The notes beneath the pieces are model-generated. The model was not told the origin of the DNA. It searched no databases and saw only the letters and a program-made list of their open reading frames with translations. The position numbers were made by a program, and so were the translations under genes. A stretch of DNA of 64,000 nucleotides from Pezicula radicicola (Eukaryota; Ascomycota; Leotiomycetes; Helotiales; Dermateaceae): contig PDUO01000035.1 in NCBI GenBank assembly GCA_003008705.1, positions 440,101 to 504,100 of the forward strand, written 5' to 3'. Positions 1 through 11,752 of this stretch are shown here, piece after piece (positions within the stretch are counted from its first letter, which is position 1; every line of letters starts with the position of its first letter).

Positions 1-1221
1 CGGAAATCAAGAAGCCCATTGTCGAAGACGTGTACACAGAGAAGGCAGCTGTTAATGTTGCCCCTGCTATTAAGCCTGAGGAAGCCGACGAGCCCCTCCT
101 ACAAGAGAACCCTCAACGATTTGTGCTTTTCCCAATCAAGTACCACGAAGTAAGTCGCGTCAGAATAACGCGTCACGCGTAAAGTGCACCGACACTCGCT
201 AACCAACCTGGTATAGATCTGGCAGATGTACAAGAAGGCTGAAGCATCCTTCTGGACCGCAGAAGAGATTGATCTCTCAAAGGATCTTCACGACTGGAAC
301 AACAGACTCAATGATGACGAGCGTTACTTTGTTTCCCACGTACTTGCATTCTTCGCCGCATCAGACGGAATTGTCAACGAGAATCTTGTCGAGCGCTTCA
401 GCGGTGAAGTCCAGATCCCCGAAGCCCGCTGCTTCTATGGTTTCCAAATCATGATGGAGAACATCCACTCCGAGACGTACTCCCTTCTCATCGACACATA
501 TATCAAGGAACAGGCTCAACGCACATACCTTTTCAATGCCATTGAGACTAGTAAGTTTTTAGCATGTACATTTACCGTGGTCGTTTTTAACATGTTAATA
601 GTTCCTTGCATCAAGAAGAAGGCCGATTGGGCTGTTAAGTGGATTCAAGACAAGAACTCTACCTTTGCTCAACGTCTTGTTGCTTTCGCTGCTATTGAGG
701 GCATCTTCTTCAGTGGATCATTTGCCTCTATCTTCTGGCTCAAAAAGCGTGGGCTTATGGCCGGTCTTACCTTCTCCAACGAGCTCATCTCCCGTGATGA
801 AGGTCTCCACACAGACTTCGCATGCCTCCTCTTCTCCCATTTGAAGCACCGCCCAAGCAAGCAAGCCGTCCAAGATGTCATCACTGAAGCCGTTGAGATC
901 GAGCAAGAGTTCTTGACTGAGGCACTTCCATGTGCTCTCCTCGGCATGAACGCAACTCTTATGAAACAATACATCGAATTTGTTGCTGACCGTCTTCTCT
1001 TGGCCCTCGGCAACGAGAAGGTCTACAAGTCTGCCAACCCATTTGATTTCATGGAGAATATCTCTCTCGCTGGCAAGACCAACTTCTTCGAGAAGCGTGT
1101 TGGTGACTACCAAAAGGCTGGTGTCATGGCAGGCACACAGAAGAAGCACGAGGATACGGTTGAACAGACTGAGGCGAAGGCTGAGAATGGAGGAGACTTC
1201 AACTTTGATGAAGATTTCTAG
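1..1221 (+). CDS. RNR2: Ribonucleoside-diphosphate reductase small subunit, 5' partial
   Basis: Beta (R2) subunit of class I ribonucleotide reductase, which makes dNTPs with its di-iron tyrosyl radical. The gene runs in from the left edge. Visible exons are <1-149, 217-550 and 602-1221. The 51-nt intron 551-601 is a multiple of three without a stop, so it can be misread as coding; removing it gives the family sequence [12 protein letters not shown]. Metal-ligand segments are visible (ENIHSETYS, then [15 protein letters not shown] and the downstream E/H positions). The C-terminal tail FNFDEDF is the conserved peptide that docks on the large subunit. Only the N-terminal tens of residues are missing. 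Identification is firm from family knowledge; exon borders are inferred from GT/AG sites and phase. Confidence 0.96.
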
Positions 1222-1836
1222 ATGGCTCGTCCTTATCGGTCTTTCGGCGTTCTTATACCATGTCAGATTTCATTGGTTCTCTTCTCTACTCATATTGTTC
1301 TGCATAGATGGCGGGTCGCCGGGTGCAAACATGTAGATTCTTGTCGGTTAATAATTTTCATTGGGGGCGTTGGTGGGATATGGCGTTGGTCATGAGGGAG
1401 GTTGTATGCTAGGATAACGAACATAGGATATGTAGTTGGGATAACGACTGGGAGTGTGGTATGAAGTAGTTGAGAAATGAAGATAAGATTCTTAATATTC
1501 AATGCTTATAGTAGCATAAGCTTGGTCAAGTGCTTTATGATCACTGGAAATCACTTTTCCCTCCAAATTCTTCATGAGCCTTTGTCGGTGGAGCGATCTG
1601 AATGGCTGGATTGGAGCAGTTGGCGAGAAATGGTGTTTTCTATTCCCGTTCTGCTATTGTGTTTAGTTCTGGGCTCATTCCAATACCCAAATTCCATGAC
1701 CCAACGCGTCGCTATGTATCTTTCCTGCCATTAAGCAGGTATCTCAGCCACGTAGACCGCATAGCTCTACGTTCTGTCGTGTACTTCCCTGACTGCGTGT
1801 TAAAAAGCGAAGAGTCCATGCTACAACATAGCACCC
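1222..1836. other. Intergenic, RNR2 3' flank to SRP21 3' flank (convergent)
   Basis: Convergent 3' ends. No ORF with coding character was found here, and no repeat was noticed. Confidence 0.6.
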
Positions 1837-2389
1837 TCACTTCTTCCCCTTCTTCTTTCCCTTCTTTCCACCAGCGCCTCCCTGTGACTGTCCTGGCGCA
1901 CTTGGCTTTCCACTCTGCGCTTGCTCCACAACCGGCGTCGCAGTCCCAGTCCCCTCACCAGCCTCCACATCCGCCATAACCTCCTCCTTCACTTCCGGCA
2001 ACCCGGCCATCGGTCTTGCAAGTCGCCCCAAAATCTGAATCAGCCTTGATACCTCCGCTGCCTTTGTCGTCGTATACTTTAACGTAGCCCCGGAAACTGG
2101 GTCGTAGGTTTTGAGGGTGAGGGATGCGCGGACGGGTGGCGCTGCTGCTTCTTTCTCGGAGCCTGCGGCTGGTCTTGAAGCGCGGGCTTTGGACTTAGAA
2201 GAGGCGTGGGGTGAGTCTGGGGTATGCGCAATGTTGTATTTGGTTGTTATGCGTGTCTGGGGAATTCGTTAGGTATATTTGTGGGGAAGAGAGGAGGTGA
2301 GGAAATTGTTTGCTTACGGTTGTTGGGCGTGCTTGTAGGAGGAGTGTAGATTGTGTCAACCATGACTGGGCGGATTGTAGGTACGGCAT
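1837..2389 (-). CDS. SRP21: Signal recognition particle SRP9/SRP21 subunit
   Basis: Fungal SRP9-type Alu-domain protein of the signal recognition particle, acting in cytosolic co-translational targeting. Two exons: 2389-2318 (24 codons, MPYLQSAQSWLTQSTLLLQ..) and 2256-1837. The 61-nt intron is in phase 0. The joined protein is 163 aa. The RPTTTRITTKYNI segment across the junction and the later SLTLKTYDPVSGATLKY strand are typical of the family. The C terminus is low-complexity and ends in a Lys/Gly tail (GGKKGKKKGKK), likely RNA-contacting. The start was chosen at the first ATG, which matches the conserved N terminus. Identification rests on remembered family pattern, not on a search. Confidence 0.88.
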
Positions 2390-2599
2390 CCTGTGAGAAT
2401 TCGTCTGTTGTGAGGAAATTATTATGTTGTAGCTGGGCAATCAATCAAGGTGGAGGTCGAGGAATGGTGGGGCAGGAATTACGAGGTGTGTCGGCATAAG
2501 GTATCTGCCCACTTCAATAGGGCGATTCCTCGCGCACGTGATAGTTTTTGCATGGGTTTCTGATAAGCGCACGGCCCTGTGATTGATATTTCACGCACA

Positions 2600-2702
2600 C
2601 AAGTTACTAAAGTTCAAAACTAAGTGAGCTACTCAAACCAACTTAGTTACTCAAGTACAAAATTAAGTAAGTTGCTTAAATCAAGTCAGTCACTCAAGTT
2701 CA
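2600..2702. repeat. Array of the 18-bp GAGTAAC-type repeat
   Basis: About five degenerate units on the minus strand (GAGTGACTGACTTGATTT, GAGTAACTAAGTTGGTTT, GAGTAGCTCACTTAGTTT and decayed units) lie between the divergent SRP21 and DUF1308 genes. Same family as the arrays near 25.7, 48.3, 53.5, 55.5 and 63.9 kb. Confidence 0.75.
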
Positions 2703-2842
2703 ACATCAAGCTAGTAGCTACTTAGATTCGGTCTATTCTGCAAGATTTGCCGTCTACAAAAATCAGTCAGAGACTCCGCCTATCTTCTATTTCATCTTCC
2801 TCCAACGTAAATCAAAGGTGAGAGCCTTAACTCTGTTTCAGG

Positions 2843-5240
2843 ATGGATTCAATAAGCAGCCTCAGCAAATCAATAGCCACCCTAAATATCCCGGAAGGCT
2901 CTAGAGATGAGCCCATAAGCTCCCAACAGATAGAAACAGCCACAGAAGGTACATCTCCCTTGATTTTGGAGAACAGGTGTACTCTCACTGACTCAAGAAT
3001 TAGAATGCAGCCTGGCTGTAGATTTACGCCAGAAGTTACAGCGTGCCCTTGAAGAGGTAGACACACTGGCATCTTATGCCCAGAAGAAGAAGCAAATAGT
3101 GGTCGGACTTAACAAGTTTCGGCGAAGCTTTGAAAGTGAACTTCAATACGTTAAGAAGGTAGGTATTTATCACTTCCTAAATTACTCGGCTTGAGTGACG
3201 CAAGGACGTGGCTCACTTTCATAGAACTCTGCTCCCGGCCGTGAACAATATTTGAGGACTTCTAATACTGTTTCAATCGTCAATGTTTGGGCTGCCACAA
3301 AACGCTGCACTGGACTTGTTGCTTTGAGACGGAAGTATCACTCAGTTCCAGGGTCTGCCAAATTTCAAAGCCAAGAGCGTAGAGATCTTCCAGATCGTAA
3401 ACATGAGGTATGTTCTTTTCTTTCTTTCCTTAGTTCTTATAAATGGAAGTAGCAGCATACACTCGCAGGCTTCGAGGTAGCTGGGAACTTAAGGAGCCGT
3501 CCTCAGTTATCGAGTTGGTTCAAGTTACTCTGTAGCCTGAGCATCTCACGACTGCCATTATTAGCATCAATAGTAGCTCTGTGTTTGCGAGCAAAAGCTA
3601 GCAAGTGATGGTACCGTACGAATTGGCTTATAAGAAATCATTTTGAATGGCCATTAGATATCTTATCTTTTCAGACATAAGAGATGGACTTGAGTAACTC
3701 ACTTGGCCCAATCAAAATGATCTCTTATAACCCGATTCGTATTGTAGCCAGCCCATCATTTAATCTGGCTCATACTTTCTTCATTTCGAAAGAGACTTTC
3801 GGTTACTCCAATGCTTTTGATACTAGAGGGGACTGCTGACTGAGTAAACAAAGACCATTGACATTGTAGCTGAAGGCGGATTGGAATGGGTCAAAGTTTG
3901 TCTCAAGAATGAACGGAGGATCATATTCGACTTGGCAAAAGCAGGATTCGGTGCAGATGACTCGGATAGCGATCCTGACCAACAAGATCAACAGCACAAT
4001 GACTTGAAAGGAGATGATACGCTTCTGGAATGTGCAGAATTTCTTTTCCGTATGAGTCAACAAGAAAGAGTGCGCTATAAACATCCAACCGTTCGGATTA
4101 TGCTTCCGAGTATCAGAAAGGGCGGAGCAGCAGAGGTTGAAAAGATGCTGAGAGAAATCAGCGCCATGGGAATAGTCGTTCAGACAGCAGAGGATATCCC
4201 GGAAGAAACTCCGCTGTCAGCTGATACACTTACAAGAATGGTGCCGGATCCTACGTTCACATTCACAGATACAATCAATGTTGATGTAAACGCCATGCTA
4301 GCTTTCGTTAGTGATTTTTCTCGTAAGTAGAATAAGCATCCTTTCCTTCCTCCTAGCCTTTTATTCGAAGAAGTAGCACATAATTCTCGGGTTAGTCTAA
4401 CTTGCGCCATACGAATTGGTTTATAAGAGATCATGTTGAATAGTTATACATTCAGACATAACCGACGGACTTGAGTAACTCAGTTGACTTAGGTGACTGA
4501 GCTAGCCTAATCAAAATGATCTCTTATAACCCAATTCGGACGGTATTTCCTGTTGTAGTACGACTGGTTTAAAAAATATTCAGTAACTCAAGTTAACTCA
4601 TCTATTTACAGACACCAAAATCCAACATGACGATTCATACAATGAACATATAACCGATTATATAAATATGGAGTCCAAAAATCCAATCATGCCCGAAATC
4701 TTCTGGCCTGCTTGCGGTGGCAGGAAAATGGTCTGTACTTGTGTGGCTGCCGATAAATCCCTTGAGTTGGTCAATATAATTGGAACAGATGAGGAGAAAG
4801 CTAGAGCCTCTCTACTCCTACGAAACCCAGATGATAAAAATACGGCCGAGATGACTCGAGAAGAGCGCATCAAAGCCTTCCAAACGCTTTCAATTTACGA
4901 CGTCCCTCCAGAATGGAATCTTCCTATTGAAATTGATGATATGGATATGGCCGTAATCAAGAATAAACTGCCAGCTATCCACGAGGAAGTCTGCAAGGCC
5001 GTGCCTGGCGAGCTTCAACAATCAGTGTTTCTATATGGATGGGCGAATGGATTGACGACTATAACGTCAAATCAGGCCGCGGCAAAGATTATAGAGAGGG
5101 CTATAGAAGCGAATCGAATTCTAGACGAGGATGTTGGGCCGGATATTTGGACGGCTGGTTCATGTAGGCCATTGCTTGGGAGGAGTATAGAGAAACGGAA
5201 AAAGAGAAATCAGGAAGTGTTGCTTAGAACCAGTAATTAG
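2843..5240 (+). CDS. DUF1308 family protein (C7orf25-like)
   Basis: Five exons: 2843-2948, 2998-3158, 3225-3407, 3854-4322 and 4612-5240. Joined they give 515 aa with every phase consistent. The N-terminal coiled coil (LQRALEEVDTLASYAQKKK..FRRSFESELQYVKK), the block ATKRCTGLVALRRKY, then TIDIVAEGGLEWVKV, VRYKHPTVRIMLPSI, INVDVNAMLAFVSDFS and a C-terminal domain with ASLLLRNP and TITSN are the order expected for DUF1308 proteins. Their molecular function is unknown; the fold has been linked to PIN-like nucleases. The two long introns (3408-3853 and 4323-4611) each contain one MITE of the same family; the other introns are 49 and 66 nt. Family assignment is from memory. The MITE-containing introns are the least certain joins. 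Confidence 0.78.
3610..3741. mobile_element. MITE copy 1, inside intron 3 of the DUF1308 gene
   Basis: Terminal inverted repeats of about 30 bp: left end TACGAATTGGCTTATAAGAA then ATCATTTTGA; right end, reversed, TACGAATCGGGTTATAAGAG then ATCATTTTGA. No coding capacity. The interior carries one 18-bp unit (GAGTAACTCACTTGGCCC). A TA flanks both ends, which would fit a Tc1/mariner-type element. Exact ends are uncertain, because some other copies extend outward as GTACC. Confidence 0.85.
4409..4546. mobile_element. MITE copy 2, inside intron 4 of the DUF1308 gene
   Basis: Same terminal repeats as copy 1 (ATACGAATTGGTTTATAAGAG left; right end, reversed, CCGAATTGGGTTATAAGAGA). The interior again includes GAGTAACTCAGTTGACTT. 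About 138 bp, non-autonomous. It is a second insertion of the same family in the same gene, about 700 bp from copy 1. Confidence 0.85.
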
Positions 5241-6480
5241 ATTTGAGAACTTAGGCTGGGTAAACAGTAAACTCAAATTTCTCTAGTTAGTAGGTACAAC
5301 TCAACCAAGCTTGCATGTGCACCTATCACATACCTTGTCCCATGTTACTACTACTCTAATCACCGTTTTGCAACCACGCTCTTTTAAATGTCAAGTGAGG
5401 TACCCAAATTCAACTTCAAATGAGTTATCTAAGTGAGTCGCTAACTCTGTAGACATAATCACGTAGTTAGGACTTCAATAAGATTAAAAGCAGGCACCAA
5501 AGGGAACGGTTAACAAACGGGAATACACCAATGGCATTCAGTACAATCAATACAACTGTTGTATAGGCACAATATGGACAGCAATAGGTGGTGGCAATAG
5601 TGGTAATATTGTGTTCTGTATGGAAGCTAGAGTGCCAGAATGGGCCTACTTGTAGTGGGCAATCACATGACTATTCCCATATATTCGCTATGTTAACAAC
5701 AACTATAACATCGCTTATGTATAAACTTGCTATAGTTGATGATAATACACCTCCATAGCATACTCAGGCTCTATAAACGGAAATGGAAGAATTGAGTATA
5801 CGAGTCAAATGCATAATTTAACATCATTAAAACAACTCACTTAGCTAAGCAATTCGCGAAAGCATAGGGAGATCCAGAGGGAAAAAATAACATCAAACCG
5901 TCCTCGTCTTTACTGTACTGACCCTCGCTAAGCAAGCACAAACACCAAAATATTTGATTTGACCTGGCCAAAATCAAGGAGTCTGTCTCTACAGTAATGT
6001 CCTTCAAGTTCCTTCCTACTAATTAGAGTTATAAACAATATACTAAGGAAAATTTGCAAAGAAAGATACGGTGGCCTAAAAAAAGGCAGTCAATTATCGA
6101 GCCCCAACAACATCATTTACTTGCGATGTAAGTAAGTTAGATTCGCCCTACTCTCCTACGCCAGACTACACCTTTTGACTACCAATTTGCTAACTTGATA
6201 GATATATTTTACTCGCTGACTTCGCTCGACCAAATCGCTAATTCACTGTATGAAATCATTTTGCCCCAACGTCACAGTGTTACAGCATCTAGTCCAGGAA
6301 TCATATCCAAATACGTATAGTTCCATTTATTCTATACGCGAAAGAAGCATTTCCAAGCTCATGACCACATAAGCTTTATTTGAAACGCCTACCATCCCTT
6401 TGACCCAGACAATACCACTCTTAAATTACAGTAGAAAAAATTGCTGAGAAGTATACACTGATAACTCGCTCATAGTTCTC
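5241..6480. other. AT-rich intergenic region, DUF1308 3' flank to GOST gene 3' flank
   Basis: 1.24 kb without a credible ORF. Weak, decayed copies of the 18-bp motif occur at about 5265-5450. Nothing else was recognised. Confidence 0.5.
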
Positions 6481-8403
6481 TCATGTTGATTTATCCTGTG
6501 GCTTCACAAGTTTGTGGCCCTCCTCATCGTCGCTTCCATCCTCAGACCACCTGTCGCCATCTTCTCCGACTGCGAATATCGTCTCACCATCTAGACTTTC
6601 CCGAGGAATTTCCTTCGCAGTGTTTGCTCCACGGGGTGGATCGTAGCGTGGACCTTCCTGACCTTCTTGAGTCCTGTCACCCCGGTGAGCCGCGGCATTT
6701 TCTGGGTCGTCATCATCATCGTCATCAGCACCAAAGTCTGCAATCTCGAAGCCCTCATCGTCCTGAGCCAATTCATCACTCATAGCAAATCGTCTGTTGT
6801 TTTCGGTCGGCCTCCAAAGGTAAGCAATGAAAACTACATCGGCCAAGTAGACAAGGTTAAGCCATCCATCAAGGATGAACCATCGAGTTTGCCAGTGGAA
6901 AGGCACGAAATCGGGATCTGAGGCCGAGGCGAATGAGAACGAGTTGAAGAAAAAGAAGGCAAAGATTATCATTATGGATGCCAGAATGCACCACCAAAGT
7001 TTGCGGTACATCATGGCCTTCTGAGTCTGTTTGCGTTGCAGAAGATCCTTCATGGTGAGGTTGAGCGAGTTCAGGGTCCAGACGTAGAAAGCTGTCAGGG
7101 TTCCTGCTAGGGGAAGAATGACGAAGAGAACGAGAGGTCCTATTGATTGATGAGCCACAGTCTTGTAGCATCTTGAAAGTGACACTTACCGGCATGTTCA
7201 GGCGTGATGGTCAAGCTTGCAATTGAGTAGATCAAGCCAAATACAAAATGTGCGCCGGCCAACCAGCGGACATAGATCATAGTCTTGCCCAGAGTAGGTT
7301 TTACAACGCCGTAGCCCATGCACACAATGAGAAGGAGGAAGAAAGAGAACGAGTTACGTCCAGCATTCAAAACAGCAACCACAATCATTAGAGCTTTTGA
7401 GCCAAAGTTGGATCCAGCTCGGTTAAGGTAATCTGAAATTGTCAGTAAAGACTCACACGGAGTTGCTTTGCTTCTTACCATAGAATCCCCATGTCATCAG
7501 CATCTCAATTATCAAAAATATGATAATTGCCGTGATATAGTTTTGGACAGGAACTAGACTTGTGTAAGTTTCTTGGCACGATACGCTCGGGTTTTAGGGT
7601 GTCTCACGAATATCATGTCGATGCTGAGCGTAGAGAAAGCCCCAGAAACTAAGAAAGTCAACGGGTGATCGGACAAAAGAGGTCTGGGTTGACTTGCGCT
7701 CCCACAACTGCATAGACGATCGTTATTCCACCATAGAAAGGAAGCTTGGCAATTTGGGCAGCAGGAAGTTCTCCATATGCATTCCGAAATTCTACAATGA
7801 GTTCATATGGAACGTCTTCGGGAGAATATGATGTCGTTCCAATACAATAATATCCAGTTTTCTTGATCGGGTAATTTATGACGGGAGGATCAGTAAGGTG
7901 TATGGCTTGCGTTTCGATGAGGTTGATTGAAAGGTCGGTGGCATTTGGAGCCAACAGAAACTCGCCAGTTTGGTTAGTATTGCAGAAGTTATTTTGTATA
8001 TTCTCTGGGTCGCAGATGAACTCTTTCTGTCTTTGTTGTTAGCTCCTGTAAATGAAAAAGGTCCATATGTGCTTACCGTAATTGAATCTGCGGTTGGGAA
8101 TACTCCAATAAGTGGTTCATCCTTCCACTCGAACACAACCATGCTAGCAATTGGATCTGAGCCATCCTCCACAGTCTGCTTAGTGAATTTTATAAGTATG
8201 AAAGGATCGACTGCTCCACCCCAAGCTTTTCGACTGTACATTCCGGCGCATCGTTGTCTGTTATCATTACTTTGATCCTGGAGATGATTGTTAAGCGCTG
8301 AAGCCTCGTATATTCAACCATCACTTACCATCTTCACCTCCAATGCTCCGACTGTCATAGCTGACAGCGCCAGCAGTAAGAGGCCATTCCTCCAGCTCCT
8401 CAT
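6481..8403 (-). CDS. PTM1-like seven-transmembrane GOST family protein
   Basis: Seven exons, in order 8403-8329, 8277-8077, 8026-7698, 7648-7608, 7553-7479, 7432-7190 and 7139-6481, giving 540 aa. It starts with a signal peptide (MRSWRNGLLLLALSAMTVGA), then a luminal domain with N-glycosylation sequons (NQTGEF, NATD). Seven hydrophobic helices follow, with family landmarks LPFYGGITIVYAVVGAFWGF, HDILPVQNYI, WGFYDYLNRAGS, GYGVVKPTLG and WFILDGWLNLVYLADVVFI. The long acidic cytosolic tail (DDDDDDDPEN..) is usual for fungal PTM1. Such proteins sit in Golgi/endosomal membranes and probably act in trafficking. Intron 7649-7697 begins with GC (GGAGC|GCAAGT), the rare GC-AG class. The gene is divergent from CTU2. 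Confidence 0.9.
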
Positions 8404-8754
8404 CGTTGCTGACAGCCTTGTAGGCTTACGTGGAGTGTTTGGGTATTCGGATCAGGGCGGAATCGTGGGAGTTGAACTATCGTAAGGCGAATGCGATCAT
8501 CCAGAACAGGCCCGCTGAAGTTGAATTGGGGTCGAAAGCTGAGGTACAGAAAGGGATAAATATTTGTCTGCTCACGTACGCAGGAGCTTCAATTGAGCTG
8601 CAACGTACACTACACTGGAACCCAAGACCAAGCCACTTACTGGCGCACGGACCACCACAAGGCTCCGGGAACTACCTGCTTTCCCAAAGCCTTGCCAAAA
8701 TATTTCTAGGAGGGGGAGTCACCCACAAACAACAAACAACTAACAACGAACAAC
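8404..8754. promoter_or_regulatory. Shared 351-bp divergent promoter of the GOST gene and CTU2
   Basis: The two genes are head to head with 351 bp between start codons, so their promoters must overlap. No specific factor site was identified. A CA/AC-rich leader (acccacaaacaacaaacaac) precedes the CTU2 start. Confidence 0.5.
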
Positions 8755-9947
8755 ATGGCAGAATCAAGAGATATTGAAGTTAGCAAGCCCGTAGGAAATA
8801 TTTGCAAGCGATGCAATGATGCCGAAGCACCTCAGAAAATTCGATCCGAGGCTGTCTGCCAGTAAGTCTGCGTTTCTTGAGTGATGATTAATGCTGACCC
8901 CTCTGCAGGAAGTGCTTCATCCACTATATTAATACAAAGGTTGTGAAGCGCATGGAAACATATCGAGTCCGAGGATCCTCAGCCAAGGCACCGAAAAGGC
9001 TTCTGCTGCCACTCTCCTTCGGCCCTTCCTCAGCTTCGTTGTTACACATCCTAGACCAGCATTTACAAGGCCAATATACACGGATGAATAGGGCGGCTTA
9101 TGAGTTATGTGTGGTTCATGTAGATTTATATGTGGAGGAAGTTGATAGGAAGAACTCTGCGGAGCTCCTTGAGAAGTACAACACCCGGTTTCCAAGGCAT
9201 TCTTATTCGAGCGTGGGTCTCGAAGAGGCACTCAAGCTAGATACTATCGACTGGAAGGCTCTGAACATGACAAACTTGCCCTCTAGCGATACGGAAGGGT
9301 CAGGCTCAGAAAAGCTTCAGCAGCTGGTTGGATGCATGCCATCTGCAACATCCAGAGCAGATATAATTTCCACACTGCTCACATGGCTCCTAGTGGATGT
9401 CGCCAAGAAAAACGACTGCGAAAGTATTCTCTTCGGGGATTCTACCACTCGTCTTGCAGAGAAGACCCTAACAGAGACGGCCAAAGGTCGAGGCTTTTCG
9501 TTGCCTTGGCAGGTGTCAGATGGCATGTCACCTTATGGCATTGGATTCAATTACCCATCACGAGATCTTCTTAAGAAGGAGCTCGTGATCTTTTCCTCTC
9601 TCATTGCTCCTCCACTCACGGAGCTGATCATACAACAAGAATCTTTATCTAATATCTCTGCCTCTGCAAAGACAACTTCGATTGATGATCTCATGGTGCA
9701 GTACTTTGAGTCCGTTGAGGAAAACTACCCAAGCATTGTTGCAAATGTAGTCAGGACCTCTAGCAAGCTACAGCCCCTTATTGGCAACGAAGTTACAGCT
9801 TGTGAAGTTTGTGGGCTCCCAGTCGCAGCAGGGACTGATGGCATATTTGGGTGGGGAGGTGATCAGAACTCGAATTCGAAGCCAGCAAGGGAGGACAGTA
9901 AACATAGCATACTTTGCTATGGGTGCTCCAGATCTATCAATGGTTGA
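8755..9947 (+). CDS. CTU2: Cytoplasmic tRNA 2-thiolation protein 2
   Basis: Exons 8755-8861 and 8909-9947 give 381 aa. CTU2 (NCS2) partners CTU1/NCS6 to thiolate wobble U34 of Lys, Gln and Glu tRNAs in the URM1 pathway. Zinc-binding cysteines are present at both ends: CKRCNDAEAPQKIRSEAVCQKCF near the N terminus, and CEVCGLPV and LCYGCSRS near the C terminus. The PP-loop-like core has LLLPLSFGPSSASLLHIL and ILFGDSTTRLAEKTL. The start is the first ATG, just after the short A-rich leader. The 47-nt intron splits the Cys-rich N-terminal knuckle. Convergent with the carrier gene downstream. Confidence 0.93.
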
Positions 9948-10111
9948 ACCCTTTTTATCCTTATACGTTCTAGCACGGGCAACCAGTCTATTTCCCAACA
10001 TATGCCTGTGCCCTGACCTCCGTTCCTGGCTACTATACATGCCGGATATCATATTTACAAAGCGATCAAATGGTGCAGCGATCCGAGGAAACGCAACTAG
10101 ATAGGACCCGG

Positions 10112-11195
10112 CTAGATTGCTGCAGCGGGAAGAATTCGAGCCTCGAATTTTCGCATCAACTTGTTAGTCTGCTCGGCTAAACTGAGTGTCAAGATGGTGT
10201 GTGGTAAAATTCGTGCCAGATGGGGCAGGAACCCCTTGTAAATAGCTAGAACACCTTCGGTCTTGATAGTCTTTGCGAGACAGTCGAAAACACCCTTATA
10301 AAGATTGCCGTTCTGGTTGTACATCCGGGACATGATGGTATCTGTTTCGATGTTAGAAGCAAATAAAAGAAGGGGTTACTAGGTCGCTGTACCTGGTGGG
10401 TGCATAACACAGCAGACCACAAATCCACTGGCAGTACTGCTCATAAGATGTAGAGGTGCACCCTCCTTCATGTCGAAATGCTTCACAAGTCGCCTCTTTG
10501 CAAAGAAGTACGTCGGTAATTGCACCGAGCTTCCGAAACCCGTTCGTACCATTGCTGCCCCAACACCTCTATACAAGCCCTTGACGCCCTCGCCCTTATA
10601 GATCTGCCTCATCCCATCCAGCGCATTTTTGTACTGATGCTGCGTGCCCACGGGCGCGAATGGCGAGAAACTCTGTAGCCTTGTCTTAACTAAAAAGAAA
10701 GGACTTCCCGCTGCTGCGCCAAGAATACCCGATGTTGCACCAGAGAAGATATTGACACCAAGACTTTGCGTTTTCGAATCGGTATATAGAGACGTGGTGA
10801 GCGTGCTTCGGATAGGTTCGTAGAAGCCCAACCTGCAGCCATTGAGGATCATTTGGTAAATGTATGCTGCACCGATTCCGCGGTAGATCCCTCGAAGACC
10901 TTCGTTTCCTACGATTACTTTAACACCGTGAAAGGGGCCCTTGTACATGCGTGGCTGATGTGCTTTATCTTGGAGTTCGCCTTGCAACTGCATGCTGTAT
11001 TCGGACTGTCAGAAATTGTAGCTTTGGGTGGGACAAGAAAGAATTGACTTACCGGATCTTGACCGTCTCAAATGGATGCGTTGCTGTGACTGCTCCGCAT
11101 GCTGCAATGCCGCCAGCAACGAAGGCTCTACAGAACAGTATTAGTTCATACATACCATAAAAGAGCTCCTCAGCTTACCCTAACGTTGTAGCCAT
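10112..11195 (-). CDS. OAC1: Mitochondrial carrier, oxaloacetate/sulfate carrier type
   Basis: Four exons (11195-11179, 11127-11053, 10994-10393, 10341-10112) give 307 aa, normal for the family. The three carrier repeats show the signatures HPFETVKIR, SPFFLVKTRLQ and HPPDTIMSRMYNQ. The last, with the following NGNLYKGVFDCL, is characteristic of Oac1/SLC25A34-35 proteins. These exchange oxaloacetate, malonate, sulfate or isopropylmalate across the inner mitochondrial membrane. The first exon is only 17 nt and encodes MATTL plus part of a glycine codon. Transport specificity is inferred from the family. Divergent from the WD40 gene. Confidence 0.9.
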
Positions 11196-11752
11196 CCTGA
11201 TTCCCTCTTCCACCCGTGAAGTAGCTATATCACTGCAACGCCAGCTTGTGCAACCCTAAGAAAAGCTGACAAGGTTAAGGGCAAACTATTCTTGAGGATG
11301 TAGCGGAAGTAAATAATATGATTGTCAGGATGGCGAAAAGAAAGGAATACAATATGAGGTTGCGCTCGAGTCTGACTGAGTTGTTCCACCACGCTACTGA
11401 AGCTACCAACCAATTTTATTATTGCGCTGGTCTGCTTAGTACCTCACCGTCACGCAGGGTCCAATCCCGTATTCTGCATTTCAACCTCCGAAGCCGGAAC
11501 TGCGCACGTGACTGTAATTGAAGTTGAAACGCAGTATTTAGCGTGAAAAGGGTCTGCCCAGATCAAAAAAATGTCTTGACGATTTGCAAGATTCTATTGG
11601 ATTTATTCCCTGAGCCGCTAAACGTCGCTCCCGTTTATTAACGACTTAGCGATTGGGATTAAATACTTTATCCTCATCTCTTCTAACTTCTTGCACCTCT
11701 ATAAACAAGTACCAAGACCGTGGCGTGAAGATATAAAGAATATCTACACATT
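11196..11752. promoter_or_regulatory. Divergent promoter region, carrier gene and Swd2-like gene
   Basis: 557 bp between two start codons, no coding potential seen. TATA-like and pyrimidine-rich stretches occur near 11650-11700 but nothing definite. Confidence 0.4.

Noticed and set aside
669..1149. Long minus-strand frames over RNR2
   Set aside because: Antisense shadows of a strongly conserved coding region, with no domain content.
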